Shown: positions 1-10,480, numbered from the stretch's first letter. The stretch is DNA of 14,232 nucleotides from Saccoglossus kowalevskii (GCF_000003605.2 NW_003136056.1:1-14232); one strand, 5' to 3'. Made by a program: numbers and translations. Notes: generated by a model not told the origin, from the letters alone.

Positions 1-600
1 CTTACATAGACTTGGCATGCCATGGGCTGAGATTACTTGCCTTACAGAGACTTGGCATACCATCGGCTGAGATTACTTGCCATACAGAGACTTGGCCTAC
101 CATGGGCTGAGATTACTTGCCATACAGAGACTTGGCATACCATGGACTGAGAATACTTGCCTTACAGAGACTTGGCATACCATGGGCTGAGATTACTTGC
201 CTTACAGAGACTTGGCCTACCATGGGCTGAGATAACTTGCCTTACAGAGACTTGGCATACCATGGGATGAGATTACTTGCCTTACAGGGACTTGGCATAC
301 CATGGGCTGAGATTACTTGCCTTACAGAGACTTGGCCTACCATGGGCTGAGATTACTTGCCTTACAGAGACTTGGCATACCATGGGCTGAGATTACTTGC
401 CTTACAGAGACTTGGCCTACCATGGGCTGAGATTACTTGCCTTACAGAGACTTGGCCTACCATGGGCTGAGATTACTTGCCTTACATAGACTTGGCATAC
501 CATGGGCTGAGATTACTTGCCTTACAGAGACTTGGCCTACCATGGGCTGAGATTACTTGCCTTACATAGACTTGGCATACCATGGGCTGAGATTACTTGC
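1..600 (+). repeat. Duplicated block A, copy 1 (15 units)
   Basis: Fifteen units whose variant order (G7T+A19G; G24C; T2A+A17C; T2A+G26A+T33A; consensus; A17C+T34A; C27A; A8G; A17C; consensus; A17C; A17C; G7T; A17C; G7T) is repeated base for base at 10841-11440 by my reading. The block may begin further left, because the window starts inside the array. Its first four units also recur with one difference at 2041-2200. Its last seven units (321-600) recur a third time at 13121-13400. Confidence 0.93.
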
Positions 601-640
601 CTTACAGAGACTTGGCATACCATGGGCTGAGATTACTTGC

Positions 641-1120
641 CTTACAGAGACTTGGCATACCATGGGCTGAGATTACTTGCCTTACAGAGACTTGGCATAC
701 CATGGGCTGAGAATACTTGCCTTACATCGACTTGGCATACCATGGGCTGAGATTACTTGCCTTACATAGACTTGGCATACCATGGGCTGAGATTACTTGC
801 CTTACATAGACTTGGCATACCATGGGCTGAGATTACTTGCCTTACATAGACTTGGCATACCATGGGCTGAGAATACTTGCCTTACATAGACTTGGCATAC
901 CATGGGCTGAGATTACTTGCCTTACAGAGACTTGGCATACCATGGGCTGAGATATCTTGCCTTACAGAGACTTGGCATACCATGGGCTGAGATTACTTGC
1001 CTTACATAGACTTGGCATACGATGGGCTGAGATTACTTGCCTTACAGAGACTTGGCATACCATGGGCTGAGATTACTTGCCTTACATAGACTTGGCATAC
1101 CATGGGCTGAGATTACTTGC
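641..1120 (+). repeat. Duplicated block B, copy 1 (12 units)
   Basis: The unit order is consensus; T33A; G7T with C8 (CATCGA); G7T; G7T; G7T+T33A; G7T; GATATC at 31-36; consensus; G7T+C21G; consensus; G7T. It is the same as at 11922-12401, where the array is in a +1 phase. The first six to seven units also match 10561-10837. The second half overlaps block C. The unit at 601-640 differs from its counterpart at 11882, which sets the left limit. Confidence 0.9.
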
Positions 1121-1360
1121 CTTACAGGGACTTGGCATACCATGGGCTGAGATTACTTGCCTTACATAGACTTGGCATACCATGGGCTGAGATTACTTGC
1201 CTTACATAGACTTGGAATACCATGGGATGAGATTACTTGCCTTACAGAGACTTGGCCTACCATGGGCTGAGATTACTTGCCTTACATAGACTTGGCATAC
1301 CATCGGCTGAGAATACTTGCCTTACAGAAACTTGGCAAACCATGGGCTGAGATTACTTGC
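881..1360 (+). repeat. Duplicated block C, copy 1 (12 units)
   Basis: This block matches 8841-9320 exactly by my reading. It carries several rare markers in the same order: GATATC at 951-956, C21G at 1021, A8G at 1128, a G7T+C16A+C27A unit at 1201-1240, a G7T+G24C+T33A unit at 1281-1320 and a G9A+T18A unit at 1321-1360. So many independent rare variants in the same order are best explained by copying of the block. Confidence 0.93.
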
Positions 1361-1560
1361 CTTATAGAGACTTGGCATACCATGGGCTGAGATTACTTGC
1401 CTTACAGAGACTTGGCCTACCATGGGCTGAGATTACTTGCCTTACAGAGACTTGGCCTACCATGGGCTGAGATTACTTGCCTTACATAGACTTGGCATAC
1501 CATGGGCTGAGATTACTTGCCTTACAGAGACTTGGCCTACCATGGGCTGAGATTACTTGC
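1361..1560 (+). repeat. Five-unit motif (C5T, A17C, A17C, G7T, A17C), copy 1
   Basis: The sequence of five marked units beginning with the rare C5T unit (CTTATAGAGA) recurs at 10281-10480 and at 13761-13960. The last copy has one extra substitution (A10T in the unit at 13881). It is a sub-block of the longer pair 9921-10480 / 13401-13960, and here it is joined to a different left neighbour (block C). Confidence 0.88.
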
Positions 1561-1960
1561 CTTACAGAGACTTGGCATACCATGGGCTGAGATTACTTGC
1601 CTTACATAGACTTGGCATACGATGGGCTGAGATTACTTGCCTTACAGAGACTTGGCATACCATGGGCTGAGATTACTTGCCTTATATAGACTTGACCTAC
1701 CATGGGCTGAGATTACTTGCCTTACAGAGACTTGGAATACCATGGGCTGAGATTACTTGCCTTACAGAGACTTGGCATACCATGGGCTGAGATTACTTGC
1801 CTTACATAGACTTGGCATACCATGGGCTGAGAATACTTGCCTTACAGAGACTTGGCATACCATGGGCTGAGATTACTTGCCTTACAGAGACTTGGCATAC
1901 CATGGGATGATATTTCTTGCCTTACATAGACTTGGCATACCATGGGCTGAGATTACTTGC
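1561..1960 (+). repeat. Variant-rich segment with G15A+A17C and TATTTC units
   Basis: The five units at 1601-1800 are G7T+C21G; consensus; C5T+G7T+G15A+A17C; C16A; consensus. They recur at 11762-11961, where two further substitutions are present (A32T near 11833 and G24A in the unit at 11842). A unit with C27A plus TATTTC at positions 31-36 lies at 1881-1920. The same rare unit is seen once more, at 8401-8440. Confidence 0.85.
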
Positions 1961-2200
1961 CTTACATAGACTTGGCATACCATGGGCTGAGAATACTTGC
2001 CTTACATAGACTTGGCATACCATGGGCTGAGATTACTCGCCTTACATAGACTTGGCATGCCATGGGCTGAGATTACTTGCCTTACAGAGACTTGGCATAC
2101 CATCGGCTGAGATTACTTGCCATACAGAGACTTGGCCTACCATGGGCTGAGATTACTTGCCATACAGAGACTTGGCATACCATGGACTGAGATTACTTGC
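1961..2200 (+). repeat. Duplicated block D, related to 10761-11000 and 1-160
   Basis: Six units (G7T+T33A; G7T+T38C; G7T+A19G; G24C; T2A+A17C; T2A+G26A) match 10761-11000 with one difference, T at 2193 against A at 10993. The last four also match 1-160. The A19G change turns the middle of the unit into the 10-bp palindrome TGGCATGCCA; it is seen only at 1-40, 2041-2080 and 10841-10880. Confidence 0.9.
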
Positions 2201-2240
2201 CTTACAGAGACTTGGCATACCATGGGCTGAGAATACTTGC

Positions 2241-2800
2241 CTTACAGAGACTTGGCATACCATGGGCTGAGATTACTTGCCTTACAGAGACTTGGCATAC
2301 CATGGACTAAGATTACTTGCCTTACAGAGACTTGGCATACCATGGGCTGAGAATACTTGCCTTACAGAGACTTGGCATACCATGGGCTGAGAATACTTGC
2401 CTTACAGGGACTTGGCATACCATGGGCTGAGATTACTTGCCTTACAGAGACTTGGCATACCATGGGCTGAGATTACTTGCCTTACAGAGACTTGGCATAC
2501 CATGGGCTGAGAATACTTGCCTTACAGAGACTTGGCATACCATGGGCTGAGATTACTTGCCTTACATAGACTTGGCATACCATGGGCTGAGATTACTTGC
2601 CTTACAGAGACTTGGCATACCATGGGCTGAGAATACTTGCCTTACAGAGACTTGGCATACCATGGGCTGAGATTACTTGCCTTACAGAGACTTGGCATAC
2701 CATGGACTGAGATTTCTTGCCTTACAGAGACTTGGCATACCATGGGCTGAGAATACTTGCCTTACAGAGACTTGGCATACCATGGGCTGAGATTACTTGC
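2241..2800 (+). repeat. Duplicated block E, copy 1 (14 units)
   Basis: Fourteen units match 9361-9920 exactly by my reading. Markers in order include a G26A+G29A unit (GGACTAA) at 2281-2320, paired T33A units at 2321-2400, A8G at 2408, and a G26A unit with GATTTC at 2681-2720. The flanking units differ on both sides (2201 against 9321, 2801 against 9921), so the ends are resolved to one unit. Confidence 0.93.
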
Positions 2801-3560
2801 CTTACAGAGACTTGGCATACCATGGGCTGAGATTACTTGCCATACAGAGACTTGGCATACCATGGGCTGAGATTACTTGCCTTACAAAGACTTGGCATAC
2901 CATGGGCTCAGATTACTTGCCTTACAGAGACTTGGCCTACCATGGGCTCAGATTTCTTGCCTTACATATACTTGGCATACCATGGGCTAAGATTACTTGC
3001 CATACATAGACTTGGCATACCATGGGCTGAGAATACTTGCCTTACATATACTTGGCATACCATGGGCTGAGATTACTTGCCTTACAGAGACTTGGCATAC
3101 CATGGGCTGAGATTACTTGCCTTACAGAGACTTGGCATACCATGGGCTGAGATTACTTGCCTTACAGAGACTTGGCATACCATGGGCTGAGATTACTTGC
3201 CTTACAGAGACTTGGCATACCATGGGCTGAGAATACTTGCCTTACATAGACTTGGCATACCATGGGCTGAGAATACTTGCCTTACATAGACTTGGCATAC
3301 CATGGGCTGAGATTACTTGCCTTACATAGACTTGGCATACCATGGGCTGAGATTACTTGCCTTACATAGGCTTGGCATACCATGGGCTGAGAATACTTGC
3401 CTTACATAGACTTGGCATACCATGCGCTGAGATTACTTGCCTTACATAGACTTGGCATACCATGGGCTGAGATTACTTGCCTTACAGAGACTTGGCATAC
3501 CATGGGCTGAGATTACTTGCCTTACAGAGACTTGGCATACCATGGGCTGAGATTACTTGC
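2801..3560 (+). repeat. Duplicated block F, copy 1 (19 units)
   Basis: Nineteen units match 5801-6560 at an offset of exactly 3000 bp, with three substitutions private to this copy: C at 2909, C at 2949 and C at 3425. The two G29C changes remove successive TGA triplets, which opens the short chance reading frames around 2797-3070. Shared markers include the CATATA units at 2961 and 3041, the T2A+G7T+T33A unit at 3001, and the G7T+A10G+T33A unit at 3361. Confidence 0.92.
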
Positions 3561-3760
3561 CTTACAGAGACTTGGCATACCATGGGCTGAGATTACTTGC
3601 CTTACAGAGACTTGGCATACCATGGGCTGAGAATACTCGCCTTACAGAGACTTGGCATACCATGGGCTGAGATTACTTGCCTTACAGAGACTTGGCATAC
3701 CATGGGCTGAGATTACTTGCCTTACAGAGACTTGGCATACCATGGGCTGAGATTACTTGC
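3481..3760 (+). repeat. Duplicated block G, left part, copy 1 (7 units)
   Basis: Seven units, mostly consensus, include the distinctive T33A+T38C unit (GAATACTCGC) at 3601-3640. They match 4281-4560 at an offset of 800 bp (20 units). Immediately downstream the offset changes to 840 bp. Confidence 0.82.
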
Positions 3761-4400
3761 CTTACATAGACTTGGCATACCATGGGCTGAGATTACTTGC
3801 CTTACAGAGACTTGGCATACCATGGGCTGAGATTACTTGCCTTACATAGACTTGGCATACCATGGGCTGAGATTACTTGCCTTACAGAGACTTGGCATAC
3901 CATGGGCTGAGATTACTTGCCTTACAGGGACTTGGCATACCATGGGCTGAGATTACTTGCCATACATAGACTTGGCATACCATGGGCTGAGATTACTTGC
4001 CTTACAGAGACTTGGCATACCATGGGCTGAGATTACTTGCCTTACACAGACTTGGCATACCATGGGCTGAGAATACTTGCCTTACAGAGACTTGGCATAC
4101 CATGGGCTGAGATTACTTGCCTTACATAGACTTGGCATACCATGGGCTGAGATTACTTGCCTTACAGAGACTTGGCATACCATGGGCTGAGATTACTTGC
4201 CTTACAGAGACTTGGCCTACCATGGGCTGAGATTACTTGCCTTACAGAGACTTGGCATACCATGGGCTGAGAATACTTGCCTTACAGAGACTTGGCATAC
4301 CATGGGCTGAGATTACTTGCCTTACAGAGACTTGGCATACCATGGGCTGAGATTACTTGCCTTACAGAGACTTGGCATACCATGGGCTGAGATTACTTGC
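3761..4400 (+). repeat. Duplicated block G, right part, copy 1 (16 units)
   Basis: Sixteen units match 4601-5240 at an offset of 840 bp (21 units), with a single difference: C at 4047, T at 4887. Markers in order are A8G at 3928, T2A+G7T at 3961-4000, T33A at 4041-4080, A17C at 4217 and T33A at 4273. Together with 3481-3760 this shows a near-tandem duplication of a 20-unit segment, after which one copy gained or lost a unit near 4561-4600. Confidence 0.9.
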
Positions 4401-4560
4401 CTTACAGAGACTTGGCATACCATGGGCTGAGAATACTCGCCTTACAGAGACTTGGCATACCATGGGCTGAGATTACTTGCCTTACAGAGACTTGGCATAC
4501 CATGGGCTGAGATTACTTGCCTTACAGAGACTTGGCATACCATGGGCTGAGATTACTTGC
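4281..4560 (+). repeat. Duplicated block G, left part, copy 2
   Basis: This matches 3481-3760 at an 800-bp offset, including the T33A+T38C unit at 4401-4440. The extra G7T unit at 4561-4600 changes the register from 20 to 21 units. Confidence 0.82.
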
Positions 4561-4600
4561 CTTACATAGACTTGGCATACCATGGGCTGAGATTACTTGC

Positions 4601-5240
4601 CTTACATAGACTTGGCATACCATGGGCTGAGATTACTTGCCTTACAGAGACTTGGCATACCATGGGCTGAGATTACTTGCCTTACATAGACTTGGCATAC
4701 CATGGGCTGAGATTACTTGCCTTACAGAGACTTGGCATACCATGGGCTGAGATTACTTGCCTTACAGGGACTTGGCATACCATGGGCTGAGATTACTTGC
4801 CATACATAGACTTGGCATACCATGGGCTGAGATTACTTGCCTTACAGAGACTTGGCATACCATGGGCTGAGATTACTTGCCTTACATAGACTTGGCATAC
4901 CATGGGCTGAGAATACTTGCCTTACAGAGACTTGGCATACCATGGGCTGAGATTACTTGCCTTACATAGACTTGGCATACCATGGGCTGAGATTACTTGC
5001 CTTACAGAGACTTGGCATACCATGGGCTGAGATTACTTGCCTTACAGAGACTTGGCCTACCATGGGCTGAGATTACTTGCCTTACAGAGACTTGGCATAC
5101 CATGGGCTGAGAATACTTGCCTTACAGAGACTTGGCATACCATGGGCTGAGATTACTTGCCTTACAGAGACTTGGCATACCATGGGCTGAGATTACTTGC
5201 CTTACAGAGACTTGGCATACCATGGGCTGAGATTACTTGC
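4601..5240 (+). repeat. Duplicated block G, right part, copy 2
   Basis: This matches 3761-4400 with one substitution (T at 4887 against C at 4047). The T at 4887 is the common G7T state, so the C at 4047 is probably a later private change in copy 1. Confidence 0.9.
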
Positions 5241-5960
5241 CTTACAGAGACTTGGCATACCATGGGCTGAGATTACTTGCCTTACAGAGACTTGGCATAC
5301 CATGGGCTGAGATTACTTGCCTTACAGAGACTTGGCATACCATGGGCTGAGATTACTTGCCTTACAGAGACTTGGCATACCATGGGCAGAGATTACTTGC
5401 CTTACAGAGACTTGGCATACCATGGGCTGAGATTACTTGCCTTACAGAGACTTGGCCTACCATGGGCTGAGATTACTTGCCTTACAGAGACTTGGCATAC
5501 CATGGGCTGAGAATACTTGCCTTACAGAGACTTGGCATACCATGGGCTGAGATTACTTGCCTTACAGAGACTTGGCATACCATGGGCTGAGAATACTTGC
5601 CTTACAGAGACTTGGCATACCATGGGCTGAGAATACTTGCCTTACAGAGACTTGGCATACCATGGGCTGAGAATACTTGCCTTACAGAGACTTGGCATAC
5701 CATGGGCTGAGATTACTTGCCTTACAGAGACTTGGCATACCATGGGCTGAGATTACTTGCCTTACAGAGACTTGGAATACCATGGGCTGAGATTACTTGC
5801 CTTACAGAGACTTGGCATACCATGGGCTGAGATTACTTGCCATACAGAGACTTGGCATACCATGGGCTGAGATTACTTGCCTTACAAAGACTTGGCATAC
5901 CATGGGCTGAGATTACTTGCCTTACAGAGACTTGGCCTACCATGGGCTGAGATTTCTTGC
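5001..5960 (+). repeat. G7T-free, near-consensus stretch (24 units)
   Basis: No unit here carries G7T, the commonest variant elsewhere. Variants present are A17C at 5057 and 5457, several T33A units (5081, 5481, 5561, 5601, 5641), one T28A at 5388, C16A at 5776, T2A at 5842 and a G7A unit at 5881. Six consecutive consensus units lie at 5121-5360. The T28A change abolishes the TGA in one unit and opens a chance reading frame around 5277-5510. The stretch overlaps block F copy 2 from 5801. Confidence 0.8.
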
Positions 5961-6560
5961 CTTACATATACTTGGCATACCATGGGCTAAGATTACTTGC
6001 CATACATAGACTTGGCATACCATGGGCTGAGAATACTTGCCTTACATATACTTGGCATACCATGGGCTGAGATTACTTGCCTTACAGAGACTTGGCATAC
6101 CATGGGCTGAGATTACTTGCCTTACAGAGACTTGGCATACCATGGGCTGAGATTACTTGCCTTACAGAGACTTGGCATACCATGGGCTGAGATTACTTGC
6201 CTTACAGAGACTTGGCATACCATGGGCTGAGAATACTTGCCTTACATAGACTTGGCATACCATGGGCTGAGAATACTTGCCTTACATAGACTTGGCATAC
6301 CATGGGCTGAGATTACTTGCCTTACATAGACTTGGCATACCATGGGCTGAGATTACTTGCCTTACATAGGCTTGGCATACCATGGGCTGAGAATACTTGC
6401 CTTACATAGACTTGGCATACCATGGGCTGAGATTACTTGCCTTACATAGACTTGGCATACCATGGGCTGAGATTACTTGCCTTACAGAGACTTGGCATAC
6501 CATGGGCTGAGATTACTTGCCTTACAGAGACTTGGCATACCATGGGCTGAGATTACTTGC
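5801..6560 (+). repeat. Duplicated block F, copy 2 (19 units)
   Basis: Partner of 2801-3560. It carries the common base at each of the three positions where copy 1 differs (5909, 5949, 6425), so it probably keeps the original state. Its right part overlaps the start of the 1040-bp higher-order unit at 6321. Confidence 0.92.
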
Positions 6561-7280
6561 CTTACATAGACTTGGCATACCATGGGCTGAGATTACTTGC
6601 CTTACAGAGACTTGGCATACCATGGGCTGAGATTACTTGCCTTACATAGACTTGGCATACCATGGGCTGAGATTACTTGCCTTACATAGACTTGGCATAC
6701 CATGGGCTGAGATTACTTGCCTTACAGAGACTTGGCATACCATGGGCTGAGATTACTTGCCTTACAGAGACTTGGCATACCATGGGCTGAGATTACTTGC
6801 CTTACAGGGACTTGGCATACCATGGGCTGAGATTACTTGCCTTACATAGACTTGGCATACCATGGGCTGAGATTACTTGCCTTACAGAGACTTGGCATAC
6901 CATGGGCTGAGATTACTTGCCTTACAGAGACTTGGCATACCATGGGCTGAGATTACTTGCCTTACAGGGACTTGACATACCATGGGCTGAGATTACTTGC
7001 CTTACAGAGACTTGGCATACCATGGGCTGAGATTACTTGCCTTACAGAGACTTGGCATACCAGGGGCTGAGATTTCTTGCCTTACAGAGACTTGGCATAC
7101 CATGGGCTGAGATTACTTGCCTTACAGAGACTTGGCATACCATGGGCTGAGATTACTTGCCTTACATATACTTGGCATACCATGGGCTGAGATTACTTGC
7201 CTTACATAGACTTGGCATACCATGGGCTGAGATTACTTGCCTTACATAGACTTGGCATACCATGGGCTGAGATTACTTGC
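6321..7280 (+). repeat. 1040-bp higher-order repeat, copy 1 (24 matching units)
   Basis: Twenty-four consecutive units match 7361-8320 base for base by my reading, at an offset of 1040 bp (26 units). Diagnostic units are G7T+A10G+T33A at 6361-6400, A8G+G15A at 6961-7000, T23G with GATTTC at 7041-7080 (this loses the CCATGG) and CATATA at 7161-7200. The two units joining the copies (7281-7360) differ from those that follow copy 2. This is the longest perfect duplication in the window at adjacent spacing and looks recent. Confidence 0.94.
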
Positions 7281-7360
7281 CTTACAGAGACTTGGCATAC
7301 CATGGGCTGAGATTACTTGCCTTACATATACTTGGCATACCATGGGCTGAGATTACTTGC

Positions 7361-8320
7361 CTTACATAGACTTGGCATACCATGGGCTGAGATTACTTGC
7401 CTTACATAGGCTTGGCATACCATGGGCTGAGAATACTTGCCTTACATAGACTTGGCATACCATGGGCTGAGATTACTTGCCTTACATAGACTTGGCATAC
7501 CATGGGCTGAGATTACTTGCCTTACAGAGACTTGGCATACCATGGGCTGAGATTACTTGCCTTACAGAGACTTGGCATACCATGGGCTGAGATTACTTGC
7601 CTTACATAGACTTGGCATACCATGGGCTGAGATTACTTGCCTTACAGAGACTTGGCATACCATGGGCTGAGATTACTTGCCTTACATAGACTTGGCATAC
7701 CATGGGCTGAGATTACTTGCCTTACATAGACTTGGCATACCATGGGCTGAGATTACTTGCCTTACAGAGACTTGGCATACCATGGGCTGAGATTACTTGC
7801 CTTACAGAGACTTGGCATACCATGGGCTGAGATTACTTGCCTTACAGGGACTTGGCATACCATGGGCTGAGATTACTTGCCTTACATAGACTTGGCATAC
7901 CATGGGCTGAGATTACTTGCCTTACAGAGACTTGGCATACCATGGGCTGAGATTACTTGCCTTACAGAGACTTGGCATACCATGGGCTGAGATTACTTGC
8001 CTTACAGGGACTTGACATACCATGGGCTGAGATTACTTGCCTTACAGAGACTTGGCATACCATGGGCTGAGATTACTTGCCTTACAGAGACTTGGCATAC
8101 CAGGGGCTGAGATTTCTTGCCTTACAGAGACTTGGCATACCATGGGCTGAGATTACTTGCCTTACAGAGACTTGGCATACCATGGGCTGAGATTACTTGC
8201 CTTACATATACTTGGCATACCATGGGCTGAGATTACTTGCCTTACATAGACTTGGCATACCATGGGCTGAGATTACTTGCCTTACATAGACTTGGCATAC
8301 CATGGGCTGAGATTACTTGC
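7361..8320 (+). repeat. 1040-bp higher-order repeat, copy 2
   Basis: Partner of 6321-7280. The match ends at 8320; the next unit (8321) carries G7T whereas 7281 is consensus. That G7T is shared with the third, partial copy at 13001, so copy 2 and the third copy agree one unit further than copy 1 does. Confidence 0.94.
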
Positions 8321-8360
8321 CTTACATAGACTTGGCATACCATGGGCTGAGATTACTTGC

Positions 8361-8840
8361 CTTACAGAGACTTGGCATACCATGGGCTGAGATTACTTGC
8401 CTTACAGAGACTTGGCATACCATGGGATGATATTTCTTGCCTTACAAAGACTTGGCCTACCATGGGCTGAGATTTCTTGCCTTACAAAGACTTGGCATTC
8501 CATGGGCTGAGATTTCTTGCCTTACAGAGACTTGGCATACCATGGGCTGAGATTACTTGCCTTACAGAGACTTGGCATACCATGGGCTGAGATTACTTGC
8601 CTTACATAGACTTGGCCTACCATGGGCTGAGAATACTTGCCTTACATATACTTGGCATACCATGGGCTGAGATTACTTGCCTTACAGAGACTTGGCATAC
8701 CATGGGCTGAGAATACTTGCCTTACATATACTTGGCATACCATGGGCTGAGATTACTTGCCTTACAGAGACTTGGCATACCATGGGCTGAGATAACTTGC
8801 CATACAGAGACTTGGCATACCATCGGCTGAGATTACTTGC
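8361..8840 (+). repeat. Patch of rare-variant units
   Basis: Twelve units carry an unusual density of rare states. They include C27A+TATTTC at 8401-8440, two successive G7A units with GATTTC at 8441-8520 (the first with A17C, the second with A19T), G7T+A17C+T33A at 8601, CATATA at 8641 and 8721, T34A at 8761 and T2A+G24C at 8801. Most of this order occurs nowhere else in the window. Variants at unit positions 33-35 and at position 2 remove the reverse-strand TAA triplets, which explains a chance reverse reading frame at 8682-8903. Confidence 0.85.
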
Positions 8841-9320
8841 CTTACATAGACTTGGCATACCATGGGCTGAGATTACTTGCCTTACAGAGACTTGGCATAC
8901 CATGGGCTGAGATATCTTGCCTTACAGAGACTTGGCATACCATGGGCTGAGATTACTTGCCTTACATAGACTTGGCATACGATGGGCTGAGATTACTTGC
9001 CTTACAGAGACTTGGCATACCATGGGCTGAGATTACTTGCCTTACATAGACTTGGCATACCATGGGCTGAGATTACTTGCCTTACAGGGACTTGGCATAC
9101 CATGGGCTGAGATTACTTGCCTTACATAGACTTGGCATACCATGGGCTGAGATTACTTGCCTTACATAGACTTGGAATACCATGGGATGAGATTACTTGC
9201 CTTACAGAGACTTGGCCTACCATGGGCTGAGATTACTTGCCTTACATAGACTTGGCATACCATCGGCTGAGAATACTTGCCTTACAGAAACTTGGCAAAC
9301 CATGGGCTGAGATTACTTGC
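8841..9320 (+). repeat. Duplicated block C, copy 2 (12 units)
   Basis: This matches 881-1360 exactly by my reading, at an offset of 7960 bp (199 units). It is followed at once by an A17C unit (9321) and then block E copy 2, whereas copy 1 is followed by the C5T motif. Blocks have therefore been joined in new orders. Confidence 0.93.
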
Positions 9321-9360
9321 CTTACAGAGACTTGGCCTACCATGGGCTGAGATTACTTGC

Positions 9361-9920
9361 CTTACAGAGACTTGGCATACCATGGGCTGAGATTACTTGC
9401 CTTACAGAGACTTGGCATACCATGGACTAAGATTACTTGCCTTACAGAGACTTGGCATACCATGGGCTGAGAATACTTGCCTTACAGAGACTTGGCATAC
9501 CATGGGCTGAGAATACTTGCCTTACAGGGACTTGGCATACCATGGGCTGAGATTACTTGCCTTACAGAGACTTGGCATACCATGGGCTGAGATTACTTGC
9601 CTTACAGAGACTTGGCATACCATGGGCTGAGAATACTTGCCTTACAGAGACTTGGCATACCATGGGCTGAGATTACTTGCCTTACATAGACTTGGCATAC
9701 CATGGGCTGAGATTACTTGCCTTACAGAGACTTGGCATACCATGGGCTGAGAATACTTGCCTTACAGAGACTTGGCATACCATGGGCTGAGATTACTTGC
9801 CTTACAGAGACTTGGCATACCATGGACTGAGATTTCTTGCCTTACAGAGACTTGGCATACCATGGGCTGAGAATACTTGCCTTACAGAGACTTGGCATAC
9901 CATGGGCTGAGATTACTTGC
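9361..9920 (+). repeat. Duplicated block E, copy 2 (14 units)
   Basis: This matches 2241-2800 exactly by my reading, at an offset of 7120 bp (178 units). It is followed directly by the C27A unit that begins block H. Confidence 0.93.
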
Positions 9921-10480
9921 CTTACAGAGACTTGGCATACCATGGGATGAGATTACTTGCCTTACAGAGACTTGGCATACCATGGGCTGAGATTACTTGC
10001 CTTACAGGGACTTGGCATACCATGGGCTGAGATTACTTGCCTTACAGAGACTTGGCCTACCATGGGCTGAGATTACTTGCCTTACAGAGACTTGGCATAC
10101 CATGGGCTGAGATTACTTGCCTTACAGAGACTTGGCCTACCATGGGCTGAGATTACTTGCCTTACATAGACTTGGCATACCATGGGCTGAGATTACTTGC
10201 CTTACAGAGACTTGGCCTACCATGGGCTGAGATTACTTGCCTTACAGAGACTTGGCATACCATGGGCTGAGATTACTTGCCTTATAGAGACTTGGCATAC
10301 CATGGGCTGAGATTACTTGCCTTACAGAGACTTGGCCTACCATGGGCTGAGATTACTTGCCTTACAGAGACTTGGCCTACCATGGGCTGAGATTACTTGC
10401 CTTACATAGACTTGGCATACCATGGGCTGAGATTACTTGCCTTACAGAGACTTGGCCTACCATGGGCTGAGATTACTTGC
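9921..10480 (+). repeat. Duplicated block H, copy 1 (14 units)
   Basis: The order is C27A; consensus; A8G; A17C; consensus; A17C; G7T; A17C; consensus; C5T; A17C; A17C; G7T; A17C. It matches 13401-13960 at an offset of 3480 bp, with two substitutions private to the other copy (T at 13564 and T at 13890). Confidence 0.92.

Noticed and set aside
2797-3070. Overlapping + strand open frames of about 70-77 codons
   Set aside because: They exist only because two neighbouring units carry G29C, which removes the TGA at unit positions 28-30. A 40-bp unit shifts frame each repeat, there is no coding bias, and the sister copy at 5801-6560 has the stops.
5277-5510. + strand open frame of 77 codons
   Set aside because: Opened by a single T28A change at 5388 that removes one TGA. 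It has the same frame-rotating repeat translation and no independent support.
8682-8903. - strand open frame of 73 codons
   Set aside because: Variants at unit positions 33-35 and position 2 remove reverse-strand TAA triplets in a few adjacent units. The product is just translated satellite.
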